In this document: in pieces, positions 8,056-14,622 of the stretch
How positions within the stretch are numbered: position 1 is the stretch's first letter
Layout: every line of letters starts with the position of its first letter
Assembly (NCBI RefSeq): GCF_900115595.1
Contig: NZ_FOXA01000016.1
Coordinates: 1 to 61,126, forward strand
Reading direction: 5' to 3'
Length of the DNA: 61,126 bases
From: Tranquillimonas alkanivorans
GTDB taxonomy: Bacteria > Pseudomonadota > Alphaproteobacteria > Rhodobacterales > Rhodobacteraceae
Translations under genes and position numbers: made by a program
Notes under the pieces: model-generated
The model's database searches: none
What the model was told of the DNA's origin: nothing
What the model saw: the letters and a program-made list of their open reading frames with translations, nothing else

Positions 8056-8832
8056 TCAGACCGTTCCCTCGGTCTTGATATTGACGGTCGTGCCGCAGTG
8101 CTTGCAGTGGATCGCGTCGGCGTCGTGCAGCAGAAGTCCGCAGGTGGGGCAGGGGTGGCGCACCTTCGTTGGGCGAAAAAGCACCTGCGCGAGGCGCAGG
8201 AACAGCGTGACGCCGAAGATCATGATGACGACCGCGATCATCCGCCCTGAAGTGCCCGGCAGGGTGATGTCGCCGAAGCCGGTCGTGGTGAGTGCGGTAA
8301 CGGTGAAATAGAGCGCGTCGGCGTAATTGCCAATGTCGGGATTTATGCGGTACTGCGTGGCGTACACGATCCCCGTCATCACGAAGAGGAACACGCCGAG
8401 GTTCGCCGCGGCGCCGAGCACCTGCTCGTTCTCGCGGAAGAACCGGAAGTCGCCCCTCAGGCGCACCAGAAGCTGGTAGGTGTGCAAAAGCCGCAGCGTC
8501 CGCAGCACGCGCAGGAAGCCCAGCCCCTCGCCCGCGAGGGGCAGGACGAACGACACCGTCGCCACGATGTCGGCCCAGGTGGTCGGGTAGCTCAGGAACC
8601 GGACCTTCGACCACGCGATGGCGAACCGGGCGGCCAGGTCGGCGCAGATGAATACGCCCAGGAACAGCGCCAGCGCCTGCACCATGGGCCCGTGATCGGT
8701 GAACGAGGCTCCGATCACGAACAGGATCGTCGCGACGTCGAAGGCGATCAGCCAGTAGCGAAAGGTGTTCGCCCGGTCGCTGGTGCCTTCATAAAGTTCC
8801 CGGACCAGTTCGAGCGTCGTTTTGTCTGCCAA
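8056..8832 (-). CDS. Voltage-gated-type potassium channel with C-terminal zinc ribbon
   Basis: A 258-residue channel subunit of the ion_trans type. Six membrane helices are visible; the S4-like helix (FLRVLRTLRLLHTYQLLVRLR, about 107-126, one residue given fewer here matters little) carries spaced arginines, and the pore loop has the filter TTGFGD at 183-188. After S6 comes a short soluble tail with two CxxC pairs (C228/C231 and C243/C246), a zinc-ribbon pattern. Phe in place of Tyr in the filter is seen in other bacterial K+ channels. I chose a TTG start at 8832 because GGAGG lies 4 bases upstream; the frame stays open far upstream, so an ATG further 5' is conceivable. It is divergent from the DUF998 gene. 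Confidence 0.8.
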   Translation of the reverse strand: MADKTTLELVRELYEGTSDRANTFRYWLIAFDVATILFVIGASFTDHGPMVQALALFLGVFICADLAARFAIAWSKVRFLSYPTTWADIVATVSFVLPLAGEGLGFLRVLRTLRLLHTYQLLVRLRGDFRFFRENEQVLGAAANLGVFLFVMTGIVYATQYRINPDIGNYADALYFTVTALTTTGFGDITLPGTSGRMIAVVIMIFGVTLFLRLAQVLFRPTKVRHPCPTCGLLLHDADAIHCKHCGTTVNIKTEGTV

Positions 8833-8990
8833 AGCGCCTCCGGCCGCTGCTCCTCCTCCTCGTCCTAAACCGCCACGCGCCGAAGTCCAACGCCCGGCAC
8901 GTTCAGGAACTTCCGCAGGACGCGGGTTTTGGGCAGGCGATCGCCTGCCGCGAGCCGGCGGGCCGCGAAACGACGTGCAGGAGGACGAGT

Positions 8991-9056
8991 ATGACACAGC
9001 CGCGACCCCCCCGCCGCGCAGGCCGCGCGCCCGGATGCGCCGGGGGGCCGCGATGA
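8991..9056 (+). CDS. 21-codon leader ORF coupled to the DUF998 gene
   Basis: A short frame MTQPRPPRRAGRAPGCAGGPR preceded by the strongest ribosome binding site of this region (CAGGAGGACGAGT then ATG). Its TGA overlaps the ATG of the next gene (ATGA at 9053), a classic coupling geometry. It is rich in Pro and Arg codons. It may be a leader peptide that delivers ribosomes to the downstream start, or the site may simply belong to a different start choice. Confidence 0.4.
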   Translation: MTQPRPPRRAGRAPGCAGGPR

Positions 9057-9667
9057 CCCCCTCCGCCCTGCGCTCTGCCGCCGCCGTTGCCGTCGCCGGG
9101 TGCATCGCCGCCGTGCTGGCCGACATGATCTCGTGGTTTCTGGCCAACGGATACAATCCCGTCGCGCAGACCATCAGCGACCTCGCCGTGGGGCCCAGCA
9201 GTTGGTTGATGGACCTGGGCCTGTGGTGCTTCTCTGTCGCTGCGATTGCCCTTACGCTGGCCTTGTGGCCCGTTGCGGCGCGCGCCCGCTACGGCTGGTT
9301 GTCAATGCTGTGCCTTGTGCTCCTGGCGGTCGACGTCGCCGTCATCGCGCAGGTCAACGAGTACGCGGGCGAAGGCAACCCCGGCGCGGACATCCATCAG
9401 TGGGGCGTATACGCGCTGGGCGTGCTGTTCCCCGGTGCCGCGCTGGCCGCGATTCCGGCGCTGCGCGACGTGTCCGGCAAGCTCGAGCGGTTCAGCCTGG
9501 CGATGGCGGTCGCGTGGATCATCCTCGGCCCGTTCTACATGTTCGTCCCGTCGGACAGCTGGAACGGTGCGGCCGAACGGGTTCTGGCCCTGATCATGTT
9601 GGCCTGGGTGTCGCGCACGGCGCGGCACCTGCGTCGCCGCGCCGGCCCGCTCACGGCGGTGGGGTAG
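9053..9667 (+). CDS. DUF998 family integral membrane protein
   Basis: A 204-residue protein with about six hydrophobic helices. The stretch NGYNPVAQTISDLAVGPSSW after the first helix is the conserved DUF998 pattern (a polar Q-T-x-S-x-L loop), and a second loop has DIHQWG before the next helix. Function of the family is unknown. The start at 9053 overlaps the stop of a short leader ORF; ATG 9035 in the same frame is an alternative. It is divergent from the potassium channel and 63 bases ahead of the ribokinase-like gene. Confidence 0.75.
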   Translation: MTPSALRSAAAVAVAGCIAAVLADMISWFLANGYNPVAQTISDLAVGPSSWLMDLGLWCFSVAAIALTLALWPVAARARYGWLSMLCLVLLAVDVAVIAQVNEYAGEGNPGADIHQWGVYALGVLFPGAALAAIPALRDVSGKLERFSLAMAVAWIILGPFYMFVPSDSWNGAAERVLALIMLAWVSRTARHLRRRAGPLTAVG

Positions 9668-9730
9668 GCGCAGATTGCTCCGACCTGCCGCCCGGTCTAG
9701 TGTCCGGCCGACCGCAGAAGGGAGAGCGTC

Positions 9731-10648
9731 ATGGGCCGTATCGTCATCCTCGGGGTGTTCGTCGCAGACACCACCTATCGCGCCCCGCGCCAGCCGCGGA
9801 TGGGAGAGACGATCCTGGGCAGCTCTTTCGCGCTCGGCCCGGGTGGCAAGGGATCGAACCAGTCGATCGCGGCCGCCCGCGCCGGCGGCGACGTCCACTT
9901 CGTCAGCAAGCTCGGCCGCGACACCTTCGCCGACATGGCGCTGCGTGTCTGGGAAGACGCCGGCGTGACACCCGCGGTCGCGCAGGTCGAGGATGCGGCG
10001 ACCGGCGCGGCCTTCATCTTCGTCCAGGAGGACACGGGCGACAACGCCATCATCGTCAGCCCCGGCGCGGCGGGCACGCTGTCGGCCGCCGATGTCGAGG
10101 CACGGGCCGATCTGATCGCTGGCGCGTCGGTCTTCATCACGCAGCTCGAACAGCCGATGGAGGCGGCAATCCGGGCGCTTCAGATCGCGCGCGAGGGCAG
10201 CGCCCGCACCATCCTGAACCCCGCCCCGGCGGCGGAACTGCCCGACGGCATGCTCGCGCTGTGCGACTACGTCACCCCGAACGAAAGCGAGGCCGAGGCG
10301 CTGACGGGCCTGAGCGTCGAGACACTGGAGGACGCGGAGCGTGCAGCCGATGCACTGATGGCGAAGGGCGTGGGCGCGGCCGTCATCACGCTGGGCGAGA
10401 ACGGAGTGTTCTACAAGGACGCGGAGCGCTCGGCGCACGTGCCCGCTTTCCGCGCCGGGCCGGTGGTCGAGACCACGGGCGCCGGCGACGCCTTCAACGG
10501 CGGGTTCGCCGCCGCGCTGGCCGAGGGGCGCGACGCGGTCGAGGCCGTGCGCTTCGGCTGCGCCACCGCCGGCATCTCTGTCACGCGGGCCGGTGCCGGG
10601 CCGTCGATGCCGGCCCGCGACGAGATAGAGGCGCTGCTGGACGCCTAA
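9731..10648 (+). CDS. rbsK: Ribokinase-like PfkB-family sugar kinase
   Basis: A 305-residue cytoplasmic kinase that probably phosphorylates D-ribose or a related sugar at C5 with ATP. The two PfkB signatures are present: GPGGKGSNQSIAAARAGG near residues 37-54 and the anion-hole/catalytic TTGAGDAFNGGFAAALAEG near 251-269 with catalytic Asp in GAGD. NPAPAAELPD and PNESEAEALTG are typical for ribokinases. Length is normal. GGGAGAGCGTC lies before the ATG. No ribose transporter is adjacent, so substrate assignment rests on family resemblance. Its stop codon overlaps the convergent VOC gene by 4 bases. Confidence 0.85.
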   Translation: MGRIVILGVFVADTTYRAPRQPRMGETILGSSFALGPGGKGSNQSIAAARAGGDVHFVSKLGRDTFADMALRVWEDAGVTPAVAQVEDAATGAAFIFVQEDTGDNAIIVSPGAAGTLSAADVEARADLIAGASVFITQLEQPMEAAIRALQIAREGSARTILNPAPAAELPDGMLALCDYVTPNESEAEALTGLSVETLEDAERAADALMAKGVGAAVITLGENGVFYKDAERSAHVPAFRAGPVVETTGAGDAFNGGFAAALAEGRDAVEAVRFGCATAGISVTRAGAGPSMPARDEIEALLDA

Positions 10649-11130
10649 TCCGCCTCGGCGACCAGCGCCGCGACGTCGAGAGGGCCGTTGATCATTGCCA
10701 GCCGTCCCTCGCCGTCACGCGGCCAGTCAGCCTCTGGACGATCGCAGTAAAGTTCGACGCCGTTGCCGTCGGGGTCCGAGAGGTATACCGCCTCGCTGAC
10801 CCCGTGATCCGCCGCCCCGACCAGCGCGACACCGGCGTCGAGCACCCGCTTCACCGCGGCCCCCAGGCTCCTGCGGTCAGGAAACAGGAACGCGGTGTGG
10901 TAGAGCCCCGTATGCCCGCGCGGCGGCGGCGTTCCGCCCGCGCTATCCCACGTATTCAGGCCGATGTGGTGATGGTAGCCACCGGCCGAAAGGAATGCGG
11001 CATTTGGGCCGTAGCGCTGTGTGACCTCGAAGCCGAGGATGCCGGAATAAAAGGCGATGGCGCGCTCGAGGTCGGCGACCTTCAGGTGTACGTGCCCGAC
11101 GCGGGTCTCGGGCGGGACGGTTGCAGGCAT
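10645..11130 (-). CDS. VOC (glyoxalase/dioxygenase) superfamily protein
   Basis: A 161-residue protein of the vicinal-oxygen-chelate fold. The first module starts VGHVHLKVADLERAIAFYSGILGFEV, followed by GGYHHHIGLNTW; the second half has GLYHTAFLFPDR and the ligand-like DPDGNGVELY. The metal-binding pattern His/His/Glu is therefore plausible. This sequence resembles the catechol-2,3-dioxygenase-like or CatE-type branch, but the reaction cannot be assigned. The ATG at 11130 has AAGGAGG about 5 bases upstream, better than the upstream in-frame start. It overlaps the end of the ribokinase gene by 4 bases on the opposite strand. Confidence 0.8.
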   Translation of the reverse strand: MPATVPPETRVGHVHLKVADLERAIAFYSGILGFEVTQRYGPNAAFLSAGGYHHHIGLNTWDSAGGTPPPRGHTGLYHTAFLFPDRRSLGAAVKRVLDAGVALVGAADHGVSEAVYLSDPDGNGVELYCDRPEADWPRDGEGRLAMINGPLDVAALVAEAD

Positions 11131-11179
11131 GGTGGCCTCCTTTACTAGGAGAACCACCTAGAGCTTCTGCAGGCTCCGG

Positions 11180-11214
11180 AAAACTCGGCGCCGGCGCACG
11201 GTTGGGGTGCGCCG
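11180..11214 (-). terminator. Candidate terminator of trpS
   Basis: On the minus strand an 8-bp stem CGGCGCAC / GTGCGCCG (arms 11207-11214 and 11192-11199, 7-base loop) lies 10 bases past the trpS stop and is followed, after 8 bases, by a TTTT run at 11180-11183. The distance to the T-run is longer than usual. Confidence 0.4.
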
Positions 11215-11223
11215 ATGCGCGGC

Positions 11224-12249
11224 TCAGGCGCCGACCATTCCCACGATCCTGTACGTGTCGCGCAGGATAGGCGCCGCAATCTCTCTCGCGCGCTCGGCGC
11301 CGCGGGCGAGGATGGCGTCGATCTCGTCGGGTTGCTCCATCAGGCGCGCCATTTCGGACGAGATGGGCGAAAGCTGCTCGACGGCCAGATCGGCCAGCAT
11401 CGGCTTGAACTCCGAGAACTGCTTGCCGCCGACATCCGCCAGCACCTCGGCCACCGAGCGATCGGACAGAGCGGCGAAGATGTTGACGAGGTTGCGCGCC
11501 TCGGGCCGCTCTTCAAGCGCGGCCTCGTTGTCGGGCAGGGGCTCGGGGTCGGTGCGGGCCTTGCGGATCTTCTGCGCGATGGCGTCGGGGTCGTCGGTCA
11601 TGTTGATCCGCGCCATGTCCGAGGGATCGGATTTCGACATCTTCTTCGAGCCGTCCCGCAGGCTCATCACGCGCGTCGCCGCGCCTTCGATCACCGGCTC
11701 GGTCAGCGGGAAGAAGTTCGTGCCATAGTCGTGGTTGAATTTCGCCGCGATGTCGCGCGTCAGCTCAAGGTGCTGCTTCTGGTCCTCGCCCACCGGCACG
11801 TGCGTGGCGTGGTAGACAAGGATGTCCGCCGCCATCAGCGCCGGGTAGCCGAACAGCCCGAGCGAAGCGTTCTCGGCGTTCTTGCCGGCCTTGTCCTTGA
11901 ACTGCGTCATCCGCTTCATCCAGCCCATTCGGGCCACGCAGTTGAAGATCCAGGCAAGTTGCGTGTGCTCGGGCACCTGGCTCTGATTGAAGAGGATCGA
12001 CCGCTCGGGGTCGATCCCGGCGGCGATGAATCCGGCGCAGAGCTCGCGGGTGTTGCGGGTCAGCGCGGCGGGGTCCTGCCAGACGGTGATGGCGTGCAGG
12101 TCGACCATGCAATACACGCACTCGAACCCGTCGTCGGCGTTCTGCATCTCGACGAAGCGCTTCATCGCGCCCAGGTAGTTGCCCAGCGTCAGCCCGCCCG
12201 AGGGCTGGATGCCCGAGAACACGCGCGGGGTAAATCGGCTCTCGGCCAT
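11224..12249 (-). CDS. trpS: Tryptophanyl-tRNA synthetase
   Basis: A 341-residue class Ic aminoacyl-tRNA synthetase that charges tRNA(Trp) with tryptophan in the cytoplasm. The N-terminus [20 protein letters not shown] holds the HIGH-equivalent TLGNYLG, and the KMSKS loop is present as [10 protein letters not shown] followed by [21 protein letters not shown] and [18 protein letters not shown] are further family signatures. Length is normal for bacterial TrpRS. It appears to be transcribed alone, divergent from the rhomboid-like gene with 74 bases between the starts. Confidence 0.97.
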   Translation of the reverse strand: MAESRFTPRVFSGIQPSGGLTLGNYLGAMKRFVEMQNADDGFECVYCMVDLHAITVWQDPAALTRNTRELCAGFIAAGIDPERSILFNQSQVPEHTQLAWIFNCVARMGWMKRMTQFKDKAGKNAENASLGLFGYPALMAADILVYHATHVPVGEDQKQHLELTRDIAAKFNHDYGTNFFPLTEPVIEGAATRVMSLRDGSKKMSKSDPSDMARINMTDDPDAIAQKIRKARTDPEPLPDNEAALEERPEARNLVNIFAALSDRSVAEVLADVGGKQFSEFKPMLADLAVEQLSPISSEMARLMEQPDEIDAILARGAERAREIAAPILRDTYRIVGMVGA

Positions 12250-12323
12250 GACGTCGCTCCATCTGGAAATCCGTGCCCGGCTCGCTTACCCATGGGCGGA
12301 AGGCCCGTCAAGAAAGGCACGGC

Positions 12324-13010
12324 ATGAGCAGCGACTACCGGGCAGCACCCTTCAACCCGCTTCCGCCGATGGTCACCGCCCTGGCGGCGGCGATGGTGCT
12401 GGTGGAGTTGATCTTCCAAGCCGGCGCACGCGGTTTGGCGGGCGGGCCGCAGGCGGTGGGCTGGCGCATCGACGCGCTCAACCGCTTTGCCTTTTCGCCC
12501 GACCTGTTCGAGCGGATGGCGATGACGGGGCAATGGCCGCTGGACCAGGTGGCGCGGCTGGTGACGTACCCGTTCGTGCACCTGGATTTCACGCACGTGC
12601 TGTTCGTCGTCGTGTTCCTGCTGGCGCTGGGCAAGATGGTGGCCGAGGTGTTTCACCCGGCGGCGTTCCTGGCGGTGTTCTTCGGCTCGGCCATCTCCGG
12701 GGCGCTGGTTTATACGTTGGCGCTCGATGATCCGACGGCGCTGATCGGGGGGTTCCCGGCCGTCTATGGCTTGATCGGCGCCTACACCTTCCTGCTTTGG
12801 GTGGGCCTTGGCGCGATGGGTGAGAACCGGATGCGTGCATTCACGCTGATCGGGTTCCTGCTGGGCATCCAGCTTCTGTTCGGGCTGCTGTTCGGCGCGT
12901 CGAACCAGTGGGTGGCCGAACTCGCCGGCTTCGCGACCGGCTTCGGCCTGTCCTTCGTCGTCAGCCCCGGCGGGTGGAGCCGGGCGGTGGCGAAGCTGCG
13001 TCAGCGATAG
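12324..13010 (+). CDS. Rhomboid-like membrane protein lacking the catalytic dyad
   Basis: A 228-residue integral membrane protein with about six helices and rhomboid layout. The L1/TM2 region (TYPFVHLDFTHVLFVVVF, about 81-98) resembles the rhomboid His-rich segment. However, the GxSG position of TM4 reads GGFPAVYGLIG (142-152) with no serine, and the TM6 helix reads AELAGFATGF (198-207) with Glu where the catalytic His of AHLGG-type motifs would stand. It is thus probably a non-proteolytic pseudo-rhomboid. ATG 12324 follows AAGAAAGG at good distance. It is divergent from trpS and converges on murJ. Role unknown; membrane-protein binding as in eukaryotic iRhoms would be speculative. Confidence 0.75.
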   Translation: MSSDYRAAPFNPLPPMVTALAAAMVLVELIFQAGARGLAGGPQAVGWRIDALNRFAFSPDLFERMAMTGQWPLDQVARLVTYPFVHLDFTHVLFVVVFLLALGKMVAEVFHPAAFLAVFFGSAISGALVYTLALDDPTALIGGFPAVYGLIGAYTFLLWVGLGAMGENRMRAFTLIGFLLGIQLLFGLLFGASNQWVAELAGFATGFGLSFVVSPGGWSRAVAKLRQR

Positions 13011-13028
13011 GCGCGGCGCTCATCGCTT

Positions 13029-13062
13029 CCTGCGGGCGCTCCTCGCTTGGAGGGACCGCAGG
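13029..13062. terminator. Hairpin between convergent rhomboid-like gene and murJ
   Basis: A 7-bp stem CCTGCGG / CCGCAGG encloses a shorter inner stem (CCTC / GAGG) in the 64-base gap between two convergent genes. There is no clear T-run, so this is only a weak bidirectional terminator candidate. Confidence 0.3.
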
Positions 13063-13074
13063 GACCGAGAAGCC

Positions 13075-14622
13075 TTACCGCCGCACCGCGCTGCGAAAGT
13101 CCGACATCGCGAATGCGCCGATGCCGGCCCCGATGCCGAAATAGCTGGCGATCCCCAGGCTCACGAGCAGGGCGAGCGCCAGGATGCGCCATGCCTCGAG
13201 CGCGAGGACCGGACCCAGCGCAACCTGCGCCGCGATCAGGCAGACCCCCATGCCGAGCGACGCGATGACGATCCGGGGCAGACGGTGGCGGAAGCGGTCG
13301 TCGAGCAGCGCCGCCTCGCCCATCTGCCGGCTGCCGCGCCACAGGAGCCACGTCATCGCCCAGCCCGCCACGGTCGTACCGATGGCTGCGGAGAGGTAGC
13401 CGATGACAGGGGCCAGTCCGATGGCGAGAAGCGCGTTCACGACCAGCGCAACCAGCGCGAAGTGGAAGGGCGAGCGCGTGTCCTCGCGGGCGAAGAACAG
13501 CGGCTGCAGCACCTTTTGCAGCACGAAGGCCGGCAGGCCGATGGCGTAGACGGCGAGCGCGGCGGCGGTGGCGGCGGTGTCGTCCGCTCCGAAGGCTCCG
13601 CGCTGGAACAGCGCCGACACCAGCGGCATCGGGATGGCGACGAAGGCGACGGCAGAGGGCACGGTCAGGGCCAGGCACATCTCGGCGGCGCGGTTGAAGG
13701 CGTGTCGCCCGCCTTCGGTGTCCTCGGCGCGCAGGCGGCGGGAGAGGTCGGGCAGAAGCACGACGCCGATCGCGATACCGACGACGCCGAGCGGAAGCTG
13801 GTACAGCCGGTCGGCGTAGCTGAGCCAGGCGATCGCGCCGTCGAAGAAGCTGGCGACCTGCCGGCCGACCAGCAGGTTCACCTGCACCACGCCGCCCGCC
13901 AGCGCGGCGGGCGCGGCGATGACGGCCAGGCGCTTGAGCTCGGGCGTCCACTTGGGCCGCACGGGCCGCAGCGGGTATCCGGCCCGGTGCGCCGCGATCC
14001 AGACCAGCGCAAGCTGCGCGATGCCCGCGATCACCGCCGCCCAGCTGAGCAGAGTGCCGACGCGCGCGCCGTCCGCGTCGCCCGCGCCGGCGAGGAACAG
14101 AACGCCGATCAGGATGATGTTCAGCAGCACCGGCGCGGCGGCGGCGGCGGCGAAGCGGCCGATGGCGTTCAGCACGCCCGAAAGCAGCGCCGCGAGCGAG
14201 ATGAACAGGATGTAGACGAAGACGATCCGCCCGTACCCCACGGCGAGCGGGAAGCGCGCATCCTCGGTGAAGCCGCTGGCCATCGCCAGCACCAGCCACG
14301 GCATGAACACCTGCGCGAGCAGGGTGAACAGGATCAGGATCGTGGCGAGCCCGGTGAAGGCGTCGCGGGCGAACGCCTCGGCGTCCTCGCCCGCCTCGAC
14401 CTTCTTCGAGAAGATGGGCACGAACGCCGTGTTGAACGCGCCCTCGGCGAAGAACCGGCGGAACATGTTGGGCAGGGCGAAGGCGATCAGGAACGCCTCG
14501 GCCACCGGCCCGGCGCCGAGGATGGCGGCCAGCATGATGTCGCGGGCGAAGCCGAAGACGCGGCTGGCCAGCGTCCAGACCCCGACGGTCAGGAAGCCCG
14601 AGATCAGGCGGGTGGGCTTCAT
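13075..14622 (-). CDS. murJ: Lipid II flippase MurJ (MviN)
   Basis: A 515-residue inner-membrane protein of the MOP superfamily that flips lipid-linked peptidoglycan precursors to the periplasm. It has about 14 helices; the N-terminal ISGFLTVGVWTLASRVFGFARDIMLAAILG and the stretch ALPNMFRRFFAEGAFNTAFVPIF are hallmark MurJ sequences, and LQKVLQPLFFAREDTRSPFHFAL in the second half is equally typical. Length fits the family. It follows glnD with a 4-base overlap (ATGA-type), so the two are probably co-transcribed, an arrangement I associate with alphaproteobacteria. Confidence 0.95.
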   Translation of the reverse strand: MKPTRLISGFLTVGVWTLASRVFGFARDIMLAAILGAGPVAEAFLIAFALPNMFRRFFAEGAFNTAFVPIFSKKVEAGEDAEAFARDAFTGLATILILFTLLAQVFMPWLVLAMASGFTEDARFPLAVGYGRIVFVYILFISLAALLSGVLNAIGRFAAAAAAPVLLNIILIGVLFLAGAGDADGARVGTLLSWAAVIAGIAQLALVWIAAHRAGYPLRPVRPKWTPELKRLAVIAAPAALAGGVVQVNLLVGRQVASFFDGAIAWLSYADRLYQLPLGVVGIAIGVVLLPDLSRRLRAEDTEGGRHAFNRAAEMCLALTVPSAVAFVAIPMPLVSALFQRGAFGADDTAATAAALAVYAIGLPAFVLQKVLQPLFFAREDTRSPFHFALVALVVNALLAIGLAPVIGYLSAAIGTTVAGWAMTWLLWRGSRQMGEAALLDDRFRHRLPRIVIASLGMGVCLIAAQVALGPVLALEAWRILALALLVSLGIASYFGIGAGIGAFAMSDFRSAVRR

